Shown one piece after another: positions 21,281-28,574 of a DNA stretch of 64,000 nucleotides. Numbering within the stretch: the stretch's first letter is position 1; every line of letters starts with the position of its first letter. Origin of the DNA: an uncultured Bacteroidota bacterium (GTDB lineage Bacteria > Bacteroidota > Bacteroidia > Flavobacteriales > Flavobacteriaceae); the NCBI GenBank assembly GCA_913047695.1, contig CAJWUI010000001.1:62001-126000 (forward strand), in the 5' to 3' direction. Made by a program: the position numbers and the translations under genes. The notes under the pieces are model-generated. The model saw only the letters and a program-made list of their open reading frames with translations. It was not told where the DNA came from and did not search any database.

Positions 21281-21460
21281 TTCTTCTTTGTAGTTTTCTC
21301 CTAAAGACGGATTTTAGACATCTAATAAATTTAAAAATTTAAATCTACTTTAGGAATTCAAGAATTTAATGAAAAGGCTTGAAGGGTCATTAAACGGGAT
21401 TCATTTCAAAATTGCTAAAAATCATATAAAACCACATTTTTTAGAAAAATAAACAATTCA
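21281..21460. other. Intergenic spacer upstream of the sulfatase, no gene called
   Basis: This holds the sulfatase upstream region. A 27-codon ATG frame at 21369-21452 (+) lies just before the repeat array but has nothing recognisable and is not called as a gene. No clear promoter match was found. Confidence 0.4.
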
Positions 21461-21541
21461 GTTTTTAGTCATTTTTAGCCATTTTTGATCAATTTTGATT
21501 CATTTTTGATCATTTTTGGTCATTTTTGATCAATTTTTGAC
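21461..21541. repeat. Phased 10-bp T-tract repeat array, copy 2
   Basis: Eight decamers run head to tail: GTTTTTAGTC, ATTTTTAGCC, ATTTTTGATC, AATTTTGATT, (C) ATTTTTGATC, ATTTTTGGTC, ATTTTTGATC, AATTTTTGAC. The period is 10, with one 11-base step. The consensus and orientation match the array at 11031-11108. The right end runs into the last four codons of the PD-(D/E)XK gene, whose stop is at 21530. Confidence 0.85.
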
Positions 21542-22264
21542 GGCTTTTGTCTTTTTTTGATATTCACAAAACTTACAATTTTCATTAAAATCTGGAATAT
21601 CATCTTGATTTATAGTTTGAACTAAATCTTTTAGGGTATTTTCTATCCAACTATCGTTTCCTGTATAATCCAAAAGATAAATTTCAAAGTCTAGCTTTTC
21701 ATCAAATCTTTCTTTTTCTCTTATGCCATTGCAGTAAACAAAGTATCCTGTATCTGAAACTTTAAATCCGTTATTTCTCAATAGATATTGATAGAATTCC
21801 ATCTGTCTTTTATAACCTATCTGCCAGTCTGCATCTAAGTTTATTTCGCTTCCTTTTGATGTTGCTTTATAATCAACAACGATAAGCTCTTCTGTGTCTA
21901 GATTAATCCATAGATCATCGATGGCACCGAATAGATGAAGATTTAACTCTTTATGCTGATAAGTTACTCCACTAAAATTGTGTCTCCATTTATCAAGACT
22001 CTCATGTTGGAATGGAATTGCATTTAAACCTAGCTTCTCAATATAAGGATGAGGTTTCTGAATACTTCTATAATAATCAAATTCATTCTTAAGAAGATTA
22101 TCTACTGCTGAATTAAGGTTAAATGGAAATCCTGGTGGCTGAGCTATACCTAGTCTTCTATCCATGTAAAAGCATCTTGAGCAGTTTAAAAAGAAGTCGA
22201 CCTTTGATCTACTGAGCTTATAGAAATCATCTTTTTCAGGGATATATTTTCCATTATATGGCAT
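21530..22264 (-). CDS. PD-(D/E)XK (RecB/Cas4-like) nuclease with four-cysteine cluster
   Basis: A 244-residue protein. The N-terminal segment LSRSKVDFFLNCSRCFYMDRR carries Cys28 and Cys31. The nuclease core shows the Asp in LFGAIDDLW (116), the D-x-K pair in ELIVVDYKATS (131-133), and the RecB-type QMEFYQYLL motif (Q154-Y158). The C-terminus carries Cys230 and Cys233 in ENCKFCEYQ. The four cysteines resemble the iron-sulfur clasp of AddB/Cas4 nucleases, although Cas4 normally has one N-terminal and three C-terminal Cys. No cas genes or CRISPR are present. Its 3' end lies in the decamer array. A gap of 145 bases separates it from the next upstream gene, so co-transcription is uncertain. Predicted DNA nuclease, partner unknown. 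Confidence 0.85.
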   Translation of the reverse strand: MPYNGKYIPEKDDFYKLSRSKVDFFLNCSRCFYMDRRLGIAQPPGFPFNLNSAVDNLLKNEFDYYRSIQKPHPYIEKLGLNAIPFQHESLDKWRHNFSGVTYQHKELNLHLFGAIDDLWINLDTEELIVVDYKATSKGSEINLDADWQIGYKRQMEFYQYLLRNNGFKVSDTGYFVYCNGIREKERFDEKLDFEIYLLDYTGNDSWIENTLKDLVQTINQDDIPDFNENCKFCEYQKKTKAVKN

Positions 22265-22409
22265 AGGATTAAAGATAATAATTCAACACGTATCCACACA
22301 AACCCCAAACAACTACCCCCTAAAACAGCATTGAGAAATCTTCAGTAAAGAGTTGATTTACAAAGGGTAAAAGGGGAATTGGATTGTATCCATTGGTGTA
22401 AATAAAAAA

Positions 22410-23378
22410 TCAACCTCTATTAATATCTTTTTCCCATTTCAAATAGCCATCCCAATGTTTCTCTACCCATTGTGAACAAAGCCAGTAACCTTGAACTATT
22501 TCATCTTTGTAATATCTATTATTTCCAAATGAATCTTGCCTTGAATTATTTTTTTTTATAAGGACTGGGTAACTTATTTGTAGTGTTTTCTTGCAAAAAG
22601 AAAGATCTTGAAGTTTTGAAATATCAATTTTATTCAATTGATTATTTTGGGATAGGTTGTACATACTATTTTTAACGTACTGACCAATTTTCATACCATC
22701 TTTTGTTCTTTTCTCAGGACTAATTTTATGATTTTTGATTTTTGACATACTAACTCTTCTATCTAACTGATTCAATTTTATAGCCCTCAAATAAAGCTCT
22801 GAAGAGTCATTCTCATTGGAAACTAATGACATAATTGGATCAACAATCTTTTCAAAAAATTCATTATTAGATATGTACTTAATAATTATATCTTCACTAT
22901 TTATTAATTCTGTAGCTTCATCAAAATAGTCCTTAAGCATCGAGTCTAGTTTATTATTGGCTTTTGGAGTTAAAAAACAGGATTCTATGATCTCAAACTC
23001 TGGAAAATATATTTGAGCACTAAATATTGCACGAAAGATTTTTTTCATAACTACTTCACACGTACCATAATTACCATTATAATTTAGACCATTAGAATGA
23101 AAAGCTATATCATAAGCAAATAAACTACTTTCAAGCGTATTTATCCCTAAAACATCTATTTCCGCTTGTTTAATTAGCTGTTCAAAAGAATTATTTTTAA
23201 AGATTGACTTGAATCTTGAACTGCTACCAATTTTATTAAATAAATCCTTTGATCTTGATTTATCTTGCTCACCCATACTCCAGTTCCCAGAAACTTTCCA
23301 ATTTGTCTGTATTATTCTGCATTGTTCAACATGGTTTAAATAACTCGACACTAAAGATTCCCCAATTTCTACTTTCAT
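22410..23378 (-). CDS. Hypothetical protein, possible degenerate nuclease fold
   Basis: A 322-residue soluble protein, start ATG 23378, lying 15 bases after the TerB-domain gene and so in its operon. Residues 71-100 (AEIDVLGIN, then LFAYDIAFHSNGLNY) have the spacing of a PD-(D/E)XK core: Asp75, then D-I-A at 90-92 where a nuclease would have (D/E)-x-K. The lysine is missing, so either the catalytic residue has moved or the fold is inactive. A lysine-rich helix follows (VVMKKIFRAIFSAQ). The C-terminal half contains a basic segment (KNHKISPEKRTKDGMKIGQY) and ends in a Trp-rich tail (QGYWLCSQWVEKHWDGYLKW). Function not assigned. Confidence 0.65.
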   Translation of the reverse strand: MKVEIGESLVSSYLNHVEQCRIIQTNWKVSGNWSMGEQDKSRSKDLFNKIGSSSRFKSIFKNNSFEQLIKQAEIDVLGINTLESSLFAYDIAFHSNGLNYNGNYGTCEVVMKKIFRAIFSAQIYFPEFEIIESCFLTPKANNKLDSMLKDYFDEATELINSEDIIIKYISNNEFFEKIVDPIMSLVSNENDSSELYLRAIKLNQLDRRVSMSKIKNHKISPEKRTKDGMKIGQYVKNSMYNLSQNNQLNKIDISKLQDLSFCKKTLQISYPVLIKKNNSRQDSFGNNRYYKDEIVQGYWLCSQWVEKHWDGYLKWEKDINRG

Positions 23379-23393
23379 TTTAAAATTTAAATA

Positions 23394-26162
23394 TTAAGAA
23401 TAATCATCTCTTTTAGGTTTAAACAATTTAATTTTCACCTTTTGACTAAGTTTATTGAAATCTATTACTTGTAATTCAGATAAACTTTTACAAACCTCAT
23501 TTAAAGAACCCCAAATATCATCTAACTGATAAATACTTCCACCTGAATGAGATGTTATTTCATCATATTTGAAAGGGAAATTATAGATTAATGAGGGCTT
23601 TCCATTTTCTAAGTATTTGAATGGAAATCTTATGCCCATTGTCTCGGTATCTCCTGAATCTTTGTGATTATTAAAGAAACTTAGAAAATCGACTTCATAC
23701 AAATCAAACATTACACTATATGCCTCTTGACCGATTTCCCATCCATCTTTTTCTTCAGACTCATCATACTTTTTAAGAAAAAAATCTCTCCATAGATTGT
23801 ATGCCTCTTTTTTATATTCTTTATGTCCTAAAGTTTCATGAATCCTTCCAAGTTCTTGAATTAAATCTTTCTCATTATTTATTTTTTTTGCATTCTTGGG
23901 AATTTCTTCTTTAGAATCATCTTCATTTTTGATCCACTTTAAATTTTTTGTTTCATTTTCAAAAGAGATATTAATATCAATTTGATTTATAAATCCTTTT
24001 TTTTGAAATAATTCAATGTCTAAAAATTCCTCCTCTAATTCTACTTCATCTCTCAGCTTCTCATACTCATTCACAGAGTAGTTTTTTTCTACATCTTTTA
24101 TAATTTCTTTTGGAGTATTTTCATCCCAAATAATTTTATTATAAAAATTGTAGTCATAGTCTTCATCCGAATCATCACAATCATAGTTTAGACTATGAAA
24201 ATCTAATTCACTAATTTCTTTATTTTTGATATCCTTCAAAAAATCATCTAATTCATTTTTATAACATCCTTTATGTTTAGACCATTTTATTGCAGTACCT
24301 CCATTTAGGGTAAAATCAAATCCTTTAAAGTTTCCTTTATAATTTATTTCTTCAAAAAAAGTCCATTTATCAAAAAGAATGTCAACTGAAAAAGATTTAA
24401 TTTCTGTTAACTTAAATTTATTAAGTTCATCTCTTAGTTTTTTATTTGATGAAACTATTTTCTCTTTAATATTATTTAAATGTTTTGTTTGCTCATTGGA
24501 TAAATCAATAAATTCAATTCTTGGTTCATACCCTTTGTTTTCTCCAAATAGAAAACCAATAAAACAATCCTTTAATTTTGGACCATCTTCACCAAGCGTA
24601 TGTTCTGAATATGGAAGAGAACCATATATTCCCATCCAATCAATTCCTCCTTCTAGATAATCTTTTACAGATTCATATTGTTCATAGTATTCATAATCCT
24701 CTTTAATTGATTCTATGAAATGATTTATATGTTCAATAAATTCCTCCTTTGAAACTTTAAAAACTTGCCATAATTCTAACCTTCCTGATAAGGTTTCTAA
24801 ACTAGAGTATAACTCAGGATTTGCAACATATTTTTCAATGTCAGAATTTTGAGAATAATCAAATGGTTCAGTTTTGCCAAATATTAAATGTTCTTTAAAA
24901 CTCTTTAATTCGGCATATATTTTAAATTCTTCATTGAATTGAAAATCACAATGTAGACTCTCCCCTTGATTAACTTTTATCTCTAATTCATTTTTTTTCA
25001 GCTTTTCTATTATAGCTTCAGCCTCTTTAGTAATAGACTCAATTTTTTCTTGATGATTTAACTCTTTAAGTTCAATTTTATCTTCTTTTTCATTTTCCCA
25101 TATTTGTTCAATGTAATGGTATTCTTTTCCACCGGCCATTCCTCGTTCTAACCCCAATAAACAATCTGCAATCCTTGGACCGTTGTATCCAAGAGTACAA
25201 TCATCGATATCTATATCTGGATCTATAAATTCAGGATAATCCCAATCATAAGTTAAAAAATCTTCCCAAGAAGTGTCTTCATAAGAAATTTCATCATTAG
25301 GATTATTAATATATTCATTCAGTTTCATTATAAGATTTTCCTTCGGTATTTTAAGCACTTCACATATTTCAATTTCTCCACTAAATGTTTTAAGATTTTT
25401 ATTATTTGATAAACCTTTATTAAATGCAATGATATCAGAATTTTCTAGGTCATTATAATCAAATGGTTCCGTCTCCTCGTTGTAAATCATTGAGTGCTTA
25501 AGAAATTCAGCAGACTCTCCATAATTTTTAAACGCTTCATTAAATTGAAATTTGGCCTTCCATAATCCTCCATAAGTGATTCTAATGGTTAATTTGTTAT
25601 CGATTAATTTTTGTCTTATATCTCTAGCTTCTTGAATTTTAGATATAATGTCATCTAGATCGGTTTTAGCCTGATTTTGGTAGTCTTCAAATTTCTTACT
25701 TATTGAATCACTAACTTTGTTGGTTTTAATATACTTTTCAAGTAAATCCTTATTTGCACCAAACTTGTCAACAACAAGGTCATCATCTATTCCCATATCA
25801 CGTGATATTCGAAAAAGAAGTACTACCTCATCATGATTAATTTCATTATCTGAACAAATAATTTCGTATAATTCTTGCAGAATAGTTAATTTCTGAAATT
25901 CATCAAAACTACTTATAATTAAATCATATTGTTCAGACGTTAATTTAGCTGCACTATCTAAAATTGATTCAAGCTCTTCTTTACTTGTTATGCCACAATT
26001 AAGAAGATAATTTTTTAAATACTCTTTCTCTTCAGGCTTTTCAATCCCATCAGCATCTATCATTTGCTTCATTAAAATCAATGTTATCAAGATTTCATCT
26101 TGTTGATCAATTGATAGTTTTGAAACAAATTTTTTCTTTTTATTAAAATTGAAAAATCCCAT
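23394..26162 (-). CDS. Large TerB-domain protein with internal duplication (922 residues)
   Basis: Residues about 18-140 look like a TerB-type helical domain: two acidic helix-loop-helix units (MIDADGIEKPEEKEYL and ICSDNEINHDEVVLLF). A coiled stretch (about 150-190) follows. Two copies of a roughly 185-residue module come next, at about 170-355 and 375-550. They share FQFNE-x-FK-x-Y, TEPFDY...SDI, an L-x-T-x-SG-x-x-E block, and an LG-x-x-GP-x-x-x-DC-x-x-G signature. A third, diverged copy may lie at 560-750. The C-terminal domain (about 770-922) has WEIGQEAYSVMFDLYEVDFL. The protein is strongly acidic with no signal or membrane segment. TerB domains are linked to tellurite and stress or phage responses. 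The repeated module is not one I recognise. Confidence 0.75.
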   Translation of the reverse strand: MGFFNFNKKKKFVSKLSIDQQDEILITLILMKQMIDADGIEKPEEKEYLKNYLLNCGITSKEELESILDSAAKLTSEQYDLIISSFDEFQKLTILQELYEIICSDNEINHDEVVLLFRISRDMGIDDDLVVDKFGANKDLLEKYIKTNKVSDSISKKFEDYQNQAKTDLDDIISKIQEARDIRQKLIDNKLTIRITYGGLWKAKFQFNEAFKNYGESAEFLKHSMIYNEETEPFDYNDLENSDIIAFNKGLSNNKNLKTFSGEIEICEVLKIPKENLIMKLNEYINNPNDEISYEDTSWEDFLTYDWDYPEFIDPDIDIDDCTLGYNGPRIADCLLGLERGMAGGKEYHYIEQIWENEKEDKIELKELNHQEKIESITKEAEAIIEKLKKNELEIKVNQGESLHCDFQFNEEFKIYAELKSFKEHLIFGKTEPFDYSQNSDIEKYVANPELYSSLETLSGRLELWQVFKVSKEEFIEHINHFIESIKEDYEYYEQYESVKDYLEGGIDWMGIYGSLPYSEHTLGEDGPKLKDCFIGFLFGENKGYEPRIEFIDLSNEQTKHLNNIKEKIVSSNKKLRDELNKFKLTEIKSFSVDILFDKWTFFEEINYKGNFKGFDFTLNGGTAIKWSKHKGCYKNELDDFLKDIKNKEISELDFHSLNYDCDDSDEDYDYNFYNKIIWDENTPKEIIKDVEKNYSVNEYEKLRDEVELEEEFLDIELFQKKGFINQIDINISFENETKNLKWIKNEDDSKEEIPKNAKKINNEKDLIQELGRIHETLGHKEYKKEAYNLWRDFFLKKYDESEEKDGWEIGQEAYSVMFDLYEVDFLSFFNNHKDSGDTETMGIRFPFKYLENGKPSLIYNFPFKYDEITSHSGGSIYQLDDIWGSLNEVCKSLSELQVIDFNKLSQKVKIKLFKPKRDDYS

Positions 26163-26445
26163 GAATTAAAATTAATATTTATGTTACAATTAAGCTTTAA
26201 TTTATTTATTATCCAATTGTCCTCGTATTTGGTATGTAATTTGGTTACATATCAAATCTCACATCCTTGCTTCAATAAAAAAACTCTTTCTAAACCTAAT
26301 GCAACGGGGAATACATCATTATATTAACCCTATTCCAAAAAGAAAACTGGATTTAATTTAAGGGTAGGGGGGTATAGCTTTAGAATTTTAGGCTAGATTT
26401 TTTATACTTTTTATATCTGACCGTACAATAATCGTACAAATAATC
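26163..26445. promoter_or_regulatory. Spacer between the TerB gene and tRNA-Ser, with a palindrome
   Basis: A 12-base imperfect palindrome, TTTGGTATGTAA (26228-26239) and TTACATATCAAA (26245-26256), is separated by TTTGG, with one G-T mismatch. It lies 66-94 bases upstream of the TerB-domain start and could be the operator of that operon. A short direct repeat, CGTACAATAAT and CGTACAAATAAT (26422-26444), lies nearer the tRNA. There is a G-run at 26368-26374. No gene is seen here. Confidence 0.45.
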
Positions 26446-26488
26446 AAAACAAAAATCCCTAACATATTGATATTAAATACATTAGGGA
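26446..26488 (-). terminator. Intrinsic terminator of the tRNA-Ser gene
   Basis: On the reverse strand, TCCCTAA and TTAGGGA (arms at 26482-26488 and 26456-26462) form a 7-bp stem with a 19-base AT loop. TTTTTGTTTT follows directly. The position, ten bases after the tRNA 3' end, fits termination of the tRNA transcript. Confidence 0.7.
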
Positions 26489-26497
26489 ATTTACTTG

Positions 26498-26582
26498 CGG
26501 AGAAAGAGGGATTCGAACCCCCGGAGGTGTGACCCTCAACAGTTTTCAAGACTGCCGCATTCGACCACTCTGCCATTTCTCC
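26498..26582 (-). tRNA. tRNA-Ser, anticodon TGA
   Basis: An 85-nt cloverleaf read on the reverse strand. The acceptor stem pairs GGAGAAA with TTTCTCC, discriminator G at 26498. The D-arm has GCAGAGTGGTCGAATGC, the anticodon stem-loop has TGA at 26546-26548 flanked by GCAGT and ACTGT, the long variable arm is typical of class II serine tRNAs, and the T-arm has GGTTCGAATCC. The 3' CCA is not encoded. A false reading frame across it gives the familiar MAEWSNAAVLKTVEG peptide. Confidence 0.97.
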
Positions 26583-26641
26583 GAAATGGTGATAAATATA
26601 CATTGCTTTTTTCGATTAGAAAACATTTCATTAACTCTCTT

Positions 26642-26667
26642 TTGACATAGTTAGAGTCATAGTTTTG
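26642..26667 (+). promoter_or_regulatory. Possible promoter of the TauE gene
   Basis: TAGTTTTG at 26660-26667 matches the Bacteroidetes -7 box TAnnTTTG. TTG at 26642-26644 is a candidate -33 element, but the 15-base spacing is shorter than the usual 18-21. The start codon is 15 bases after the -7 box. Confidence 0.35.
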
Positions 26668-26682
26668 TATATTTAAAATCTT

Positions 26683-27435
26683 ATGGATACTACATTAGAG
26701 CTGGTAATTTTACTTGCTATAGGATTTTTAGCGGGAATAGTAAATACACTTGCAGGAGGGGGATCGTTATTTACACTTCCAATACTCATCTTTCTTGGAT
26801 TGCCTCCTCAAGTTGCAAACGGAACAAATAGAGTTGTAATTGTAGCACAATCTTTAAGTGGTTCAATAGGATATTCTAGTAAAGGAATTTACTCATATCC
26901 ATTTAATATATATCTAGGTATAAGTGCCAGTTTCGGAGCCTATATTGGTGCCAAAATCGCTTTAAATATTGACGGAGAGATTTTCAATAAAATATTGGCT
27001 GTAATAATAATTATTGTTGGAGGACTAATCTTCATCCAAAAGAAAAAATTAACAAACTTTGTAGATGAGCGGACTTCTGGAAAATATTTATGGTTTAGCA
27101 TTTTAGTTTTTTTTATTTTCGGTATTTATGGAGGCTTTATAAATGCAGGAATAGGTTTACTTATAATGTTGTTTCTAAATAGATTTAATCAGATGTCATT
27201 AGTAAAAAGTAACGCGACAAAAGTGTCTGTTGTTTTTATTTACTCATTTTTTGCTTTATTAATCTTTGCTTACAACAATTCAATAGATTGGCAAATGGGA
27301 ATATCTATGGCTACAGGCTCTATTTTTGGCGCTTGGTTCGCGAGCCGTTGGTCTGTTAAAAGAGGTGATAAATTAATTCGTTATGCAATGATTACAAGTA
27401 CTGCAATAATTTCAATAAAACTTTGGTTTTTTTAA
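26683..27435 (+). CDS. Sulfite exporter TauE/SafE-family membrane permease
   Basis: A 250-residue protein with seven to eight hydrophobic helices. It shows the TauE/SafE duplicated signature: GFLAGIVNTLAGGGSLFTLP in the first half and FGIYGGFINAGIGLLIMLFL in the second, followed by NATKVSVVFIYS. The family exports or imports small sulfur-containing anions such as sulfite, sulfoacetate or taurine across the inner membrane. The substrate is not inferable here, though sulfatase activity nearby would release sulfate, not sulfite. It is a single-gene unit converging on ribB. Confidence 0.9.
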   Translation: MDTTLELVILLAIGFLAGIVNTLAGGGSLFTLPILIFLGLPPQVANGTNRVVIVAQSLSGSIGYSSKGIYSYPFNIYLGISASFGAYIGAKIALNIDGEIFNKILAVIIIIVGGLIFIQKKKLTNFVDERTSGKYLWFSILVFFIFGIYGGFINAGIGLLIMLFLNRFNQMSLVKSNATKVSVVFIYSFFALLIFAYNNSIDWQMGISMATGSIFGAWFASRWSVKRGDKLIRYAMITSTAIISIKLWFF

Positions 27436-27437
27436 CT

Positions 27438-28574
27438 CTAGTAGCTTTTATATCCTTCTATGCTGATCCCGTAACCTGTTATAGCAATTCTTCTTTGTTG
27501 TTTTGAATTACTAATAACCTTGAGCCTTGTGATTCCTATGTCATGTAAAATTTGTGCACCTATTCCAAAATCTTTATTATCCATTGGCATTGGAGGAACC
27601 TGATCATGCTTGCCTTTACGTTGCATTTGTTTTAAACTCTTTATTCTAGCTAAAAGGTTTTCTGGATTTTCATCTTGATTTATAAACAAAATCGCACCTT
27701 TTTTTTCATTATTTATTAAATTAAAAATATCATCTAATCTTTGATTTACTGCACCAGTGAGCATTCCCAAAATATCGTTTGTAATTTTTGAAGATTGTAT
27801 TCTAGTTAAAACAACCTCATTTTTTTCCCAATGTCCTTTGCTTAGTGCTAGATGAATATTACCATTTGTAGTTTGATGATATGCTCTTATTCTAAAAATC
27901 CCGTATCGTGTTTTTATCTCATGATCTACTTTTTTTACAATTAGACTGTCATGTTGCATTCTATATGAAACCAAGTCTTCAATAGAAACAATTTTAAGAT
28001 TTAAAGTTTTAGCAACATTAACAAGTTGGGGAAGTCTAGCCATACTACCATCCTGATTCATAATTTCAACGATAACTCCTGCGGGTTCAAAACCAGCTAA
28101 TCTTGCAAAATCAATAGCAGCCTCAGTGTGTCCTGTCCTACGGAGTACACCTCCAGATTTTGCAATTAGGGGAAATACATGTCCAGGTTTAGATAAGTTG
28201 GAAGCTTTTGTTTTTTTACTAATTAGTGCTTTAATTGTTGAGGCCCTGTCAGCAGCAGAGATTCCTGTGGTTACTCCCTTGCCTTTCAAATCAACCGAAA
28301 CAGTAAATGCAGTATCCATAGGATCTGTATTATCAGAAACCATTTTACCCAATTTTAATTCTTGACAACGTTCTTCTGTTAATGGAGTACAAATCAAACC
28401 CCTTCCATGAGTAGCCATAAAATTAATAAGTGTTGGACTAATCTTTTCTGCCGCAGCAACAAAATCTCCCTCATTTTCTCTATTAGCATCATCAACAACT
28501 ATTATAACCTCACCATTTTTGATTGCATTAATTGCTTCTGGAATACTATTTAATTTAATCTTATTTTCAGTCAT
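27438..28574 (-). CDS. ribB: 3,4-dihydroxy-2-butanone-4-phosphate synthase with degenerate GTP cyclohydrolase II domain
   Basis: A 378-residue, two-domain RibBA-type protein. The N-terminal RibB domain (about 10-205) is intact: VDDANRENEGDF, FMATHGRGLICTPL, DRASTIKAL and HVFPLIAKSGGVLRRTGHTEAA with the catalytic His and Glu. It makes the four-carbon precursor of riboflavin from ribulose 5-phosphate. In the C-terminal domain (about 215-378) the zinc-binding cysteines of GTP cyclohydrolase II are absent. Where the family has C-x2-GD and RCDCG, this reads TRIQSSKITNDILGMLTGAV. That half is probably inactive, so a separate ribA must exist elsewhere. It overlaps the LptF/G gene by four bases. Confidence 0.93.
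   Translation of the reverse strand: MTENKIKLNSIPEAINAIKNGEVIIVVDDANRENEGDFVAAAEKISPTLINFMATHGRGLICTPLTEERCQELKLGKMVSDNTDPMDTAFTVSVDLKGKGVTTGISAADRASTIKALISKKTKASNLSKPGHVFPLIAKSGGVLRRTGHTEAAIDFARLAGFEPAGVIVEIMNQDGSMARLPQLVNVAKTLNLKIVSIEDLVSYRMQHDSLIVKKVDHEIKTRYGIFRIRAYHQTTNGNIHLALSKGHWEKNEVVLTRIQSSKITNDILGMLTGAVNQRLDDIFNLINNEKKGAILFINQDENPENLLARIKSLKQMQRKGKHDQVPPMPMDNKDFGIGAQILHDIGITRLKVISNSKQQRRIAITGYGISIEGYKSY

Noticed and set aside
21369-21452. 27-codon ATG frame just before decamer array 2
   Set aside because: Short, no recognisable features, and no similarity to the 59-residue gene that precedes array 1.
21530-22264. Calling the PD-(D/E)XK protein Cas4
   Set aside because: No CRISPR array or cas gene is in the window, and the cysteine spacing differs from Cas4.
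22305-22325. C-run here and G-run at 26368-26374 as inverted flanks of the TerB operon
   Set aside because: Similarity is limited to about nine bases around TAGGGGGTA; too short to be meaningful.
26388-26603. 71-residue reverse-strand frame containing MAEWSNAAVLKTVEG
   Set aside because: It is the well-known false translation of a tRNA-Ser gene; the tRNA explains the sequence fully.
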